Assembly (NCBI GenBank): GCA_937948705.1
Contig: CALECF010000177.1
Location: forward strand, 1 to 6,675
Direction: 5' to 3'
From: an uncultured Anaerosolibacter sp.
GTDB taxonomy: Bacteria; Bacillota_A; Clostridia; Peptostreptococcales; Thermotaleaceae
Length of the DNA stretch: 6,675 nt
Every line of letters starts with the position of its first letter. The first letter of the stretch is position 1. Under the pieces are notes generated by a model, which saw nothing but the letters and a program-made list of their open reading frames with translations, ran no database searches and was not told where the DNA came from. A program made the position numbers and the translations under genes. Shown here piece by piece: positions 1-5,494 of the stretch.

Positions 1-2
1 AT

Positions 3-110
3 CCTTCTATGGAAATAGATTATGCAACCTTTGAAGATGGATTGAGACAAATACTTCTTTGTGAAAGAATTTATGAAAGTGCACAGACCGGTAGATGGGT
101 AAAGATTTAA
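3..110 (+). CDS. C-terminal end of a probable Gfo/Idh/MocA-family oxidoreductase (partial)
   Basis: The 5' part lies outside the window; only 35 codons and a TAA stop are visible. The tail reads ATFEDGLRQILLCERIYES, then AQTGRWVKI. This matches the usual ending of Gfo/Idh/MocA NAD(P)-dependent sugar and inositol dehydrogenases: a helix following an F-x-DG-x-R-x-Q motif, then S-A-x-x-G-R-x-V at the C terminus. The other two plus frames hit stops within the first 33 bases. The stop is 18 bases before the next gene, which is a sugar isomerase/epimerase-type protein, so the two are likely co-transcribed; such pairs are common in sugar and polyol catabolic operons. The assignment rests on a short tail and on the neighbour, so it is moderate. 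The substrate cannot be judged. Confidence 0.6.
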   Translation, partial: PSMEIDYATFEDGLRQILLCERIYESAQTGRWVKI

Positions 111-128
111 TATTGGAAAGGAAGGGTC

Positions 129-1046
129 ATGATGAAATTAGGCTTACACAGTGCGATTCTCCCCGAGTACACCTTTGAGCAGGTCATCGACTTAGCCAGT
201 GATATGGGCTATAAATCAGTTGAGCTGGCTTGCTGGCCCCTTGGCAAAGCAGAAAGACGTTATGCAGGCGTTACCCATATGGATGCCTCATCCATTAATG
301 AGGAAAAAGCCCGCTATATTCTCGACTATTGTTCGGCTAAAGATGTTGAAATAGCCGCTTTAGGCTATTATCCCAACCCCCTTGATCCCAATGCAGAAAA
401 TCGTTCCGTATACATTGAGCATTTAAAATCATTGATCAAGGCCGCTAAAATGCTAGGGGTCAATAAAGTAAGTACTTTTATCGGTAAAGATAAAAATAAA
501 ACGGTGGAAGAGAATATTGAGTTATTTAAGGAAATATGGCCGCCCATCATTGAATTTGCCGCAGCCCATAAGGTATGGGTAGGCATTGAAAACTGTCCTA
601 TGTATTTTACAATGGATGAATGGCCTGGAGGACTTAACTTAGCTTCAGCCCCTTATATTTGGCAAGAGTTATTTAACATCATAGACAGTGATTATTTTGG
701 ATTGTCCTATGATCCATCCCATTTATATCTTCAAAGAATGGACTATATCCAACCCTTGTATACATTCAAAGATAAGATCAAACACATACATATTAAGGAC
801 TTGAGAGTATATCCAGACAAAATCAACGAGTATGGTATTTTTACCTACCCATTACACTATATGTCTCCAAAAATCCCTGGACACGGGGGTATCGACTGGG
901 GTGCTTTTGCATCCGCTTTACGGGATATACACTTTGACGGAGCAGCTTGTGTAGAAATTGAAGATAAATCCTTCGAGGACTGTGAGGATAATGTTTTTAA
1001 AGCCATTAGACTTGGCTTTAAGCATATGTCACAGTTTATAGAATAA
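129..1046 (+). CDS. Sugar phosphate isomerase/epimerase family protein (xylose isomerase-like TIM barrel)
   Basis: A 305-residue protein, the usual length for the AP-endonuclease-2/xylose isomerase-like TIM barrel family (IolE, IolI and related sugar epimerases). These enzymes isomerise, epimerise or dehydrate keto sugars in the cytoplasm using a divalent metal. The strand-1 start KLGLHSAILPEYTFEQVIDL is typical. Likely metal ligands are Glu154 in VGIENCP, Asp195 and His198 in SYDPSHLY, His219/His221 in KHIHIKD, and Glu276 in CVEIED. The motif PGHGGIDWGAF near residue 250 is also a family hallmark. A ribosome binding site, AAGGAAGGG, lies at 118-126. Two adjacent ATGs (129 and 132) are possible starts, and the second has slightly better spacing. 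It follows the oxidoreductase tail by 18 bases and ends at a strong terminator, so it is probably the last gene of a sugar or polyol operon. The family is clear; the exact reaction and substrate are not. Confidence 0.88.
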   Translation: MMKLGLHSAILPEYTFEQVIDLASDMGYKSVELACWPLGKAERRYAGVTHMDASSINEEKARYILDYCSAKDVEIAALGYYPNPLDPNAENRSVYIEHLKSLIKAAKMLGVNKVSTFIGKDKNKTVEENIELFKEIWPPIIEFAAAHKVWVGIENCPMYFTMDEWPGGLNLASAPYIWQELFNIIDSDYFGLSYDPSHLYLQRMDYIQPLYTFKDKIKHIHIKDLRVYPDKINEYGIFTYPLHYMSPKIPGHGGIDWGAFASALRDIHFDGAACVEIEDKSFEDCEDNVFKAIRLGFKHMSQFIE

Positions 1047-1086
1047 TTCTAGAAAAGTATCGCCACGACTAGGCCCCCTCAACCAT

Positions 1087-1132
1087 AAGAACGCTGATTT
1101 CTTTCATTTAAAAAGAATTCAGCGTTCTTTTT
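1087..1132 (+). terminator. Rho-independent terminator of the sugar operon
   Basis: AAGAACGCTGA (1087-1097) pairs perfectly with TCAGCGTTCTT (1119-1129). After one T/T mismatch the stem continues for six more pairs (1099-1104 with 1112-1117), leaving a small AT-rich loop. The right arm runs straight into T's (1128-1132). It begins about 40 bases after the isomerase stop codon. On the opposite strand no T tract follows the stem, so it acts mainly on plus-strand transcripts. Confidence 0.9.
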
Positions 1133-1220
1133 GTGCTCAATATAATAAAATAAAAACCAACCCTATAAAGCATATTACAAAAGAAGCCAGAGTTATTTTT
1201 AAATTCCTTAATCCCTACAA

Positions 1221-1661
1221 TTAAATCTCAAATTTCCATACGGCTCGGCCTTGTTCCTCTGTTAATGAAACCTTGCACGATATATTTTTCATCATAAGCC
1301 CCAACCAAAAATGACAGGCACATATACCTAGATCAACATCTGGATGTTCCCACTTCAGGTGTTTATAGCCAACAGGTGCTGCAATGGAAATGGTTCTAAA
1401 ATCAGTAGAAACTGTAAAACGCCAATGCTGACTATTGGCAGCCGATGGCGCTTTCCGGGCAAGGTCAAAGGCATATAGAATCTCTGGCGGAAGATCCTCT
1501 TCCTTCACACCATTCTCCAACAACGCACCCACGGGTTTACGTTTATAGCTTATGAAGGTTTCTGTTCCCCTATCAAAGAACCGAACACCCTCTTTCTGCC
1601 AGTATCCAAGGGGTGTGATACAGATTGCTCTCTCCCCCTCAACTTCGCCCTTTCCCTTTCC
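1221..1661 (-). pseudogene. C-terminal remnant of a TM1586-type nitroreductase
   Basis: Reading the minus strand from about 1661 to the stop at 1221-1223 gives 146 open codons with no start codon at a sensible place. The text includes GERAICITPLGYWQKEGVRF, SYKRKPVGALLE, LARKAPSAANSQHWRF and VDLGICACHFWLGL. This order (a TPLGY or TPIGYP segment, then KRKP..LL, then LAPSA.N.Q.WRF, then D.GI..CHF) is that of the second half of the nitroreductase family typified by TM1586, FMN oxidoreductases of about 220-260 residues. The N-terminal flavin-binding half is absent: upstream, this frame hits a TAG at 1662-1664 and the sequence becomes TetR-like in another frame. A GTG at 1530-1532 would give 103 residues but has no convincing ribosome binding site and splits a conserved segment. 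I read this as a gene remnant, probably non-functional. A fragment expressed from an internal start cannot be excluded. Confidence 0.75.
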
Positions 1662-1864
1662 CTATTTCCTTGAACATATAAAGGTATATATCCTCTTTAT
1701 CATTAAAATATTGATACCAACTACCCCTAGGTATCCCCGCAGTCTTAATGATCTGATTGATGGATGCCTCGCTAAATCGTCGGATAGGAACCTCCTGTAC
1801 AGCCGCATCAAAGATTTCCTGTTTTTTTATCCTCCCTCAGATTATTAAAAGTATCCTTAGGTAT
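1639..1864 (-). pseudogene. N-terminal remnant of a TetR-family regulator, frameshifted and truncated
   Basis: On the minus strand from 1836 down to a TGA at 1639-1641, the translation contains QEIFDAAVQE, ASINQIIKTAGI and PRGSWYQYFNDKEDIYLYMF. This is the helix-turn-helix DNA-binding domain of TetR/AcrR regulators (I..AGI.RGS.YQYF.DKEDLY). Upstream, a run of seven A's (T's at 1822-1828) shifts the frame by one base. Read across it, the N terminus continues as IPKDTFNNLREDKK, close to the usual MPK.TF.NL...KR start, but with ATA (1862-1864) where ATG is expected. After about 60 residues the ligand-binding half of the regulator is missing. The reading enters a G/A-rich stretch (GGGAAAGGGAAAGGG, on the minus strand over 1648-1662) and then nitroreductase sequence in another frame. 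Lost start, frameshift and truncation together argue for a dead gene. The regulator probably once controlled the adjacent nitroreductase; that is inference. Confidence 0.72.
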
Positions 1865-2012
1865 CTAGGAATGCAGGGGACTTTTATAGCCGATTCAAAT
1901 ATTGCATATTATTTTTATCTTTTTTGTAGTAAGGAACTACTTTCCAATTCTTAGCCATTGCATTAATTATTCTTTAAAGATAGTCAAAAAGGTACGCCAA
2001 CTCATCTTATCG
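1865..2012. other. AT-rich spacer without a recognisable gene
   Basis: This is the region between the TetR remnant and the end of the deacetylase gene. It contains a five-base inverted repeat, GTAGT/ACTAC, around 1926-1940, but no T tract follows it on the minus strand, so it is not a convincing terminator for the deacetylase gene. I see no coding signal in it. Confidence 0.5.
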
Positions 2013-2726
2013 TCAGTTAAGCAAATCTGAAACCGTTCCTACTTCAATATCTTCATTCTTCATATGTCGAATAATCGCTGGTAAAGCCTTGGCTGTTTCC
2101 GGTTTGGGATGCATAAGTAAAATAGCTCCTTTATGAGGTTTCTTCATTACTCGATCTAGAATAACTTGCGCCGTAGAACCTTCTTTCCAGTCTATGGTGT
2201 CTACACTCCAGAGCACAGTTTTATACCCTAGTTCCTCTGCTACCTCAAGGGTGACCTCATTAAAATCTCCAGCAGGAGGGGCAAAATAACGGGTTTTCAT
2301 TCCTATGGCTTTTTCGATGGCTTCCTCTGTTCGCTTTATCTCCGTTCGATTGGTTTCCCGATCAATTTTGCTATGCATTTTGTGGCTGTAGCCATGATTC
2401 CCAATTTCATGACCATGGCTATAAATCTCCTTTAATAGTTCTGGATTATTTGCTGTCCACCGACCTGAAACAAAGAAGGTGATCTTGATGTTCTCTTCAT
2501 CCAGCACTTTAAGAATCTCTGGAATTACTTCATTTCCCCAATCTACGTTACAGGTTATGGCAAATTTATTGGATTCTGGATTGCCATTTCGTATAGGTTC
2601 ATCTTCATGGGTATACCATAAGGTGGTTTTCACAAGGTTTATCCAGCAAAATATCCCTGCTATCATCATGGCAAAGATAATCAATCCGATGTATATACTT
2701 CTCTTTGAAATCACAACAATCTTCAT
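2013..2726 (-). CDS. Membrane-anchored polysaccharide deacetylase (NodB domain, PdaB-like)
   Basis: A 237-residue protein with one hydrophobic anchor at about residues 10-30 (IYIGLIIFAMMIAGIFCWI), then an extracytoplasmic NodB domain from about residue 53. NodB enzymes remove N- or O-acetyl groups from peptidoglycan or other polysaccharides using a bound metal. Motifs in order: motif 1 ITCNVDWGNE (58-66); motif 2 NHGYSH, with metal-ligand candidates His111 and His115; motif 3 RYFAPPAGDF (146-155); motif 4 LWSVDTIDW (172-180); motif 5 LLMHP with His206. Motif 1 is usually TFDD, where the first Asp is the catalytic base. Here that position appears to be Asn60, with Asp62 left as a metal ligand. 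A perfect ribosome binding site AGGAGG (2733-2738) sits six bases before the ATG. Size, anchor and motif pattern resemble the PdaB sporulation deacetylases, but a spore role is not shown by the sequence. It stands alone as a transcription unit. Confidence 0.88.
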   Translation of the reverse strand: MKIVVISKRSIYIGLIIFAMMIAGIFCWINLVKTTLWYTHEDEPIRNGNPESNKFAITCNVDWGNEVIPEILKVLDEENIKITFFVSGRWTANNPELLKEIYSHGHEIGNHGYSHKMHSKIDRETNRTEIKRTEEAIEKAIGMKTRYFAPPAGDFNEVTLEVAEELGYKTVLWSVDTIDWKEGSTAQVILDRVMKKPHKGAILLMHPKPETAKALPAIIRHMKNEDIEVGTVSDLLN

Positions 2727-2762
2727 TTACAACCTCCTAGAATGAAATGATTTATTTTCCAC

Positions 2763-2774
2763 ATAGATATCTAT
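2763..2774. promoter_or_regulatory. 12-bp perfect palindrome upstream of the deacetylase gene
   Basis: ATAGATATCTAT is identical to its reverse complement and lies 37-48 bases upstream of the deacetylase start codon, where a promoter or operator would be. It is AT-rich and could arise by chance. No convincing sigma-A promoter is visible beside it, so the operator reading is weak. Confidence 0.2.
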
Positions 2775-2886
2775 ATTCATTCCACCCCATAAAAATTGCA
2801 ATAAAAAAAACATCGAATTCATTCATTAGGTTTTTCTCTCTAATTATTTCTGATTATGCATTGAATCTATATCCAGACCCCCATAA

Positions 2887-2925
2887 TCATGAAAACACAT
2901 TATACATTAACTTAATTTTGTTCAT
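2887..2925 (-). CDS. 12-codon ORF behind a perfect ribosome binding site; leader peptide or stub of a lost gene
   Basis: On the minus strand AAAGGAGG (AGGAGG core at 2935-2940) stands nine bases before an ATG that opens the peptide MNKIKLMYNVFS and then a TGA stop. The ribosome binding site is as good as those of the real genes here, which makes a chance occurrence less likely. The N terminus MNKIK..YNVF resembles the beginnings of some small clostridial proteins, from memory only. No frame downstream on this strand gives a recognisable continuation over the next 120 bases. The most likely reading is the start of a gene whose body has been lost. A short leader peptide is the alternative. I assign no function. 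Confidence 0.35.
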   Translation of the reverse strand: MNKIKLMYNVFS

Positions 2926-2986
2926 GTCGAATGACCTCCTTTTTTTATCTACAAGGTCATTATAAGAAATAAAAATAAACTCCCTA

Positions 2987-3022
2987 TTAAGCAATTCTAA
3001 AAATTCTATAAAGATTGCTTAA
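2987..3022. repeat. 9-bp inverted repeat (TTAAGCAAT / ATTGCTTAA)
   Basis: TTAAGCAAT (2987-2995) and ATTGCTTAA (3014-3022) are perfect complements separated by 18 bases. The repeat lies 57-92 bases past the ParA gene's stop and in front of the minus-strand stub. It could be a weak terminator for ParA transcripts, since T-rich sequence (TTTATTTTT on the minus strand) follows a few bases later, or an operator. The stem is AT-rich, so the call is weak. Confidence 0.3.
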
Positions 3023-3043
3023 GTATTTATAACTATGAATTCC

Positions 3044-3064
3044 CTCAAACGACTTATATTTGAG
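3044..3064 (-). terminator. Possible weak terminator hairpin after the ParA gene
   Basis: CTCAAA (3044-3049) pairs with TTTGAG (3059-3064) across a nine-base loop, 15 bases beyond the ParA stop codon. The stem is only six pairs and no T tract follows it on the minus strand. Termination may instead use the longer inverted repeat further on. Confidence 0.2.
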
Positions 3065-3078
3065 AGAATCCTACAATG

Positions 3079-3870
3079 CTATACTTTAAGGTATCCTGAC
3101 ACACTCTCCAGTACTTTAAAAATTTGGGAGGCAGCTTTTGCATCATATTCAAACCCACTCTTTCCAAAAGACCCAGCCTCAGTAATTTTTACTCTTCGCT
3201 GAATGGGCTGGGTGATCACTACACTGGTATCATTCTTAAAGTATTCGTGGATACGTTCTAAGTTTTTTCTCGCATCCAGCAATCTTCCGTCAAACATATT
3301 TGGAACAATAAACCTAATTTTTGAACGAGGCAGATCTAGTGTATTCAGATAGGCATACACATTTCCTATGGCTTCTACACTGGCAGCCTCTGTTTGAATC
3401 GGCACAATAATATGATCCACATAGGAAAGAATGGCATCATTGATGCTTGTTTGAGAGGGTCCACAATCTATCAAGATACAGTCATAATTCATCTTCTCTA
3501 AATCAACTAACACTTTCCCAAAAACAAGATCGTATCGCCTTGTATCTTTGATATAGCTTTCGATATCTTTTAGCCCTCTGTTTGTGAGTATATCCAAGTC
3601 TTTCCGTACATGATGTAGGATACAATCTTTTAGTTTGATCTCATTTGCCACAACCCTACCTTTTCTTCTTGCATCCTCTTGGTCAAAAACATCATTAATG
3701 GCCTTTGTCGTATTTAGCACACCTAAAGATTTTGAGGAATCTCGTTGAGAATCTAAATCTAACATCAGGATTTTATACCCAAACTTCAAAGCCAGCCCTG
3801 TCCCTAGATTCGCTGTAAGCGTACTCTTTCCTACGCCACCTTTATTGTTATAAATAGCTAGTCTCTTCAT
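3079..3870 (-). CDS. ParA/Soj/MinD-type ATPase (orphan ParA)
   Basis: A 263-residue cytoplasmic P-loop ATPase of the ParA/MinD class, which bind ATP, dimerise and position DNA or protein cargo. It opens directly with the deviant Walker A motif NNKGGVGKST (residues 8-17; signature Lys10 and catalytic Lys15). The A' motif LMLDLDSQ follows (35-42), then Walker B CILIDCGPS (131-139, Asp135) and the IIVPIQTEAASVEAI stretch near 154-168. There is no N-terminal helix-turn-helix as in plasmid type Ia ParA, so it is the short Soj-like form. The in-frame ATG at 3877-3879 is rejected as start: AAAGGGGG (3880-3887) abuts it with no spacer but stands nine bases before the ATG at 3868-3870, and the protein then begins MKRLAIYNNKGG as in relatives. 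No ParB gene or parS-like TGTTTCACGTGAAACA site is visible nearby, so its partner and cargo are unknown. It diverges from the pentapeptide-repeat gene. Confidence 0.9.
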   Translation of the reverse strand: MKRLAIYNNKGGVGKSTLTANLGTGLALKFGYKILMLDLDSQRDSSKSLGVLNTTKAINDVFDQEDARRKGRVVANEIKLKDCILHHVRKDLDILTNRGLKDIESYIKDTRRYDLVFGKVLVDLEKMNYDCILIDCGPSQTSINDAILSYVDHIIVPIQTEAASVEAIGNVYAYLNTLDLPRSKIRFIVPNMFDGRLLDARKNLERIHEYFKNDTSVVITQPIQRRVKITEAGSFGKSGFEYDAKAASQIFKVLESVSGYLKV

Positions 3871-3879
3871 ATTCCACAT

Positions 3880-3887
3880 CCCCCTTT
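3880..3887 (-). promoter_or_regulatory. Ribosome binding site that fixes the ParA start
   Basis: The minus strand reads AAAGGGGG immediately before one ATG and nine bases before a second, in-frame ATG (3868-3870). Only the second has workable spacing, which removes three codons (MWN) from the longest reading. Confidence 0.7.
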
Positions 3888-4021
3888 ACTCTCTACACTC
3901 AATATATCTAGTATAAGTATATTCGAGGGTTGTCTTCATTCATGAATCATTTCCGTTGTCTTTCCATATTTATTTCATGCATATATAAAGGAACTTTACC
4001 GTGTTATATGGAACATTTTCA

Positions 4022-4030
4022 TGTTATAGT
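4022..4030 (+). promoter_or_regulatory. Possible extended -10 promoter for the pentapeptide-repeat gene
   Basis: TGTTATAGT has the TG-N-TATAGT form of an extended -10 element and lies about 50 bases upstream of the ribosome binding site of the pentapeptide-repeat gene. No good -35 hexamer is found at 16-18 bases, which extended -10 promoters can tolerate. The region is AT-rich, so this is a tentative call. Confidence 0.3.
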
Positions 4031-4080
4031 GAATAGAAAAGATGTTTCAACAATTGTGATCTATATGATATTGATAATAA

Positions 4081-4097
4081 AAAGGAGAATAAAGTTG
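4081..4097 (+). promoter_or_regulatory. Ribosome binding site and TTG start of the pentapeptide-repeat gene
   Basis: AAAGGAG (4081-4087) stands seven bases before TTG (4095-4097), in frame with the repeat protein. The upstream ATGs in this frame (for example 3930, 4005 and 4062) have no comparable site, and the residues before the TTG do not look like protein. Confidence 0.75.
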
Positions 4098-4679
4098 ATA
4101 GATATATTATACGGAAGTGAGCATGAAGATGTAGTTTTTACACATATTAAGGCAATTAATCAAGACATGACCAGTAAAACATTTACGAATTGTCAATTTA
4201 CAAACTGTGATTTCTCACAGTCTGATTTCTCTTTAGCATTCCTTGAAGATTGCTTATTTAAAGAGTGTAATTTAAGCTTGTCACAATTTATCAATTCAAA
4301 GTTAAGAAATGTTAGGTTTGAGAACTGCAAATTACTAGGCATAAGCTTTAATAAAATTGATTCCTTTATTATGGCTATACACTTTAAAGACTGTTTCATT
4401 GAAAACTGTAATTTTTCTGATCTTGCATTAAAAGCAAGTATGTTTCAGCAATGCAAGATATTAGAAAGTGACTTTATCAATACAGACCTATCAGAAAGTA
4501 ACTTTACCTATTCCATATTAACTGGAACAAAGTTTAACAATTGCAATTTGTCAAAGGCAAATTTTTCTTTTGCCAAGGATTATGACATTAACCCTTTGAA
4601 TAATAAAACAACCAAGACCATCGTTACCTTGCCTGATGCAATATCGCTCTTAAAGCATTTTGGCTTTGTAATAAAGTAA
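4095..4679 (+). CDS. Pentapeptide-repeat protein (Qnr/MfpA-like right-handed beta-helix)
   Basis: With the TTG start this is a 194-residue cytoplasmic protein made largely of pentapeptide repeats of the form (C/S/A)-(D/N/x)-(F/L)-x-x. Clear runs are FTNCQFTNCDFSQSDF (residues 30-45), LFKECNLSLSQF (54-65), FENCKL (75-80), FIENCNF (101-107), and FINTDLSESNFTYSIL (127-142) followed by FNNCNLSKANFSFA (147-160). Such repeats stack into a four-sided beta-helix. There is a break around residues 84-98, where the pattern weakens. The C-terminal cap YDINPLNNKTTKTIVTLPDA (163-182) then ISLLKHFG is a tail I associate with Firmicute pentapeptide proteins, from memory. Known members (Qnr, MfpA, McbG) mimic DNA and protect DNA gyrase, but the function of most members is unknown, so gyrase protection is only a possibility. 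A longer ATG reading from 3930 is rejected because AAAGGAG (4081-4087) points to the TTG. It is transcribed divergently from the ParA gene. Confidence 0.82.
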   Translation: MIDILYGSEHEDVVFTHIKAINQDMTSKTFTNCQFTNCDFSQSDFSLAFLEDCLFKECNLSLSQFINSKLRNVRFENCKLLGISFNKIDSFIMAIHFKDCFIENCNFSDLALKASMFQQCKILESDFINTDLSESNFTYSILTGTKFNNCNLSKANFSFAKDYDINPLNNKTTKTIVTLPDAISLLKHFGFVIK

Positions 4680-4805
4680 ACATAAAGCAATCTACGGCAT
4701 CCAGCAGTAGCTCATAATAACCATTATTTAAATTGAATTCTAGCAAGATAAATTTAAAGTATTATATCAACTACTGTTGCAAAAGCATAGGAAGAGGTGC
4801 TCCCC
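4680..4805. other. AT-rich spacer before the C39-like gene
   Basis: About 125 bases with no hairpin-plus-T-tract terminator for the pentapeptide gene and no strong promoter. A TATTAT (4760-4765) might serve as a -10 element, but no -35 is evident. The last bases, AGGAAGAGG (4789-4797), form the ribosome binding site of the next gene. Confidence 0.4.
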
Positions 4806-5453
4806 ATGGAAAATACTATTATACCCAGCTATTCTGACATTAAAGAGATCCAGCTTTCCATCTATGACTCTGACGTTGTATATTATGGTGGTAGTCAATA
4901 TTGGTTTTCAAAAAAAACGCACCAACTTAGTGGCTGTGGCCCTGTTGCTGCAGCTAACATTACAGCATATTTGTCCCAAACCTTTCCAGATAAATTTAGT
5001 AGTTTATATCCTTATACGGGTGTTCTCAACAAGAAGGATTTTGTTGAACATATGACTGAGATTCGTAAACACGTAATCCCAGGAATGTTTGGACTTACGT
5101 CTGTTCAACAGTTCGCAAACAATGTTTTGTCTTTTTCACAAAGCAGAGGCGTCTCTTTAGTTCCCCATATTCTACATGAAAATGCTGCCAGTATCCATGA
5201 AGCCATAGACTTTATTTCTCAAGCTTTATATCAAAGACTTCCCGTTGCCATATTGGTTCTCAAACATCCTGTAAAGGAATTTAAAGATTTTGCTTGGCAC
5301 TGGATGACGATCACTCATCTTAAGCTAAATTCTAAGGATAATCGATACTATATTTCAGTATCCACCTATGGAGAGTCCCATGAGATTGATTTTGATTTAC
5401 TTTGGAACGCCAGACGTCCAAAGGATATCATCAGATTGGCTTACTTTACTTAA
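4806..5453 (+). CDS. Papain/C39-like cysteine peptidase-fold protein of unknown role
   Basis: A 215-residue protein without signal peptide or membrane segment, so probably cytoplasmic. The motif QLSGCGPVAAANITAYL (residues 40-56, Cys44) is the nucleophile helix of C39/papain-like peptidases. The second hallmark is FAWHWMTIT (162-170, His165), the strand carrying the catalytic His. A third strand, YYISVSTYGESHEIDFDLLW (181-200), matches the place where papain-like enzymes carry N-S-W-G or an Asp. Here the triad Asn/Asp appears to be Ser186 (STYG), so activity may be altered. Cys44 and His165 argue for peptidase or transglutaminase-type chemistry; the substrate is unknown. The GTG at 4797 is rejected because it overlaps the ribosome binding site AGGAAGAGG (4789-4797), which is correctly placed for the ATG at 4806. 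The stop runs straight into a strong hairpin. The next gene encodes a spore-surface-type protein, but no shared transcript is evident. Confidence 0.65.
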   Translation: MENTIIPSYSDIKEIQLSIYDSDVVYYGGSQYWFSKKTHQLSGCGPVAAANITAYLSQTFPDKFSSLYPYTGVLNKKDFVEHMTEIRKHVIPGMFGLTSVQQFANNVLSFSQSRGVSLVPHILHENAASIHEAIDFISQALYQRLPVAILVLKHPVKEFKDFAWHWMTITHLKLNSKDNRYYISVSTYGESHEIDFDLLWNARRPKDIIRLAYFT

Positions 5454-5494
5454 ATACAGCTGGAGGTACCCCTATAGGGTTCCTCCAGCTGTAT
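5454..5494 (+). terminator. Strong hairpin after the C39-like gene (probable terminator)
   Basis: ATACAGCTGGAGG (5454-5466) pairs perfectly with CCTCCAGCTGTAT (5482-5494). Inside, after a T/T mismatch, ACCC pairs with GGGT around a CTATA loop. It starts one base after the stop codon. There is no proper T tract behind it (CTTGTATATC), so termination may be imperfect or it may instead protect the mRNA 3' end. The symmetry means it could act in either direction. Confidence 0.65.

Larger units (their letters stand above)
2746..3078. other. AT-rich intergenic stretch between the deacetylase and ParA genes
   Basis: About 330 bases without a full gene. It holds the 12-bp palindrome, the 12-codon stub with its ribosome binding site, a 9-bp inverted repeat and a 6-bp inverted repeat close to the ParA stop. 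The open frames on the plus strand lack ribosome binding sites and protein-like composition, so I treat them as chance. Confidence 0.55.

Noticed and set aside
1926..1940. GTAGT/ACTAC inverted repeat as terminator of the deacetylase gene
   Set aside because: The stem has only five pairs and, on the minus strand, is followed by A's rather than T's.
1552..1954. Two plus-strand open frames across the TetR/nitroreductase remnant
   Set aside because: They lack ribosome binding sites and recognisable motifs, while the minus strand in the same region clearly reads as two known protein families.
3871..3879. Upstream ATG giving MWN before the ParA protein
   Set aside because: The ribosome binding site directly touches this ATG, leaving no spacer, while the next ATG is nine bases away and matches the usual ParA start.
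3930..4094. Longer ATG-started N terminus for the pentapeptide-repeat protein
   Set aside because: No ribosome binding site precedes it, the extra residues are not repeat-like, and AAAGGAG (4081-4087) is correctly spaced for the TTG at 4095.
3871..4094. parS centromere site near the ParA gene
   Set aside because: Only GATGTTTCAACAATTG at 4042-4057 resembles a parS half-site; the GTGAAACA half is missing.
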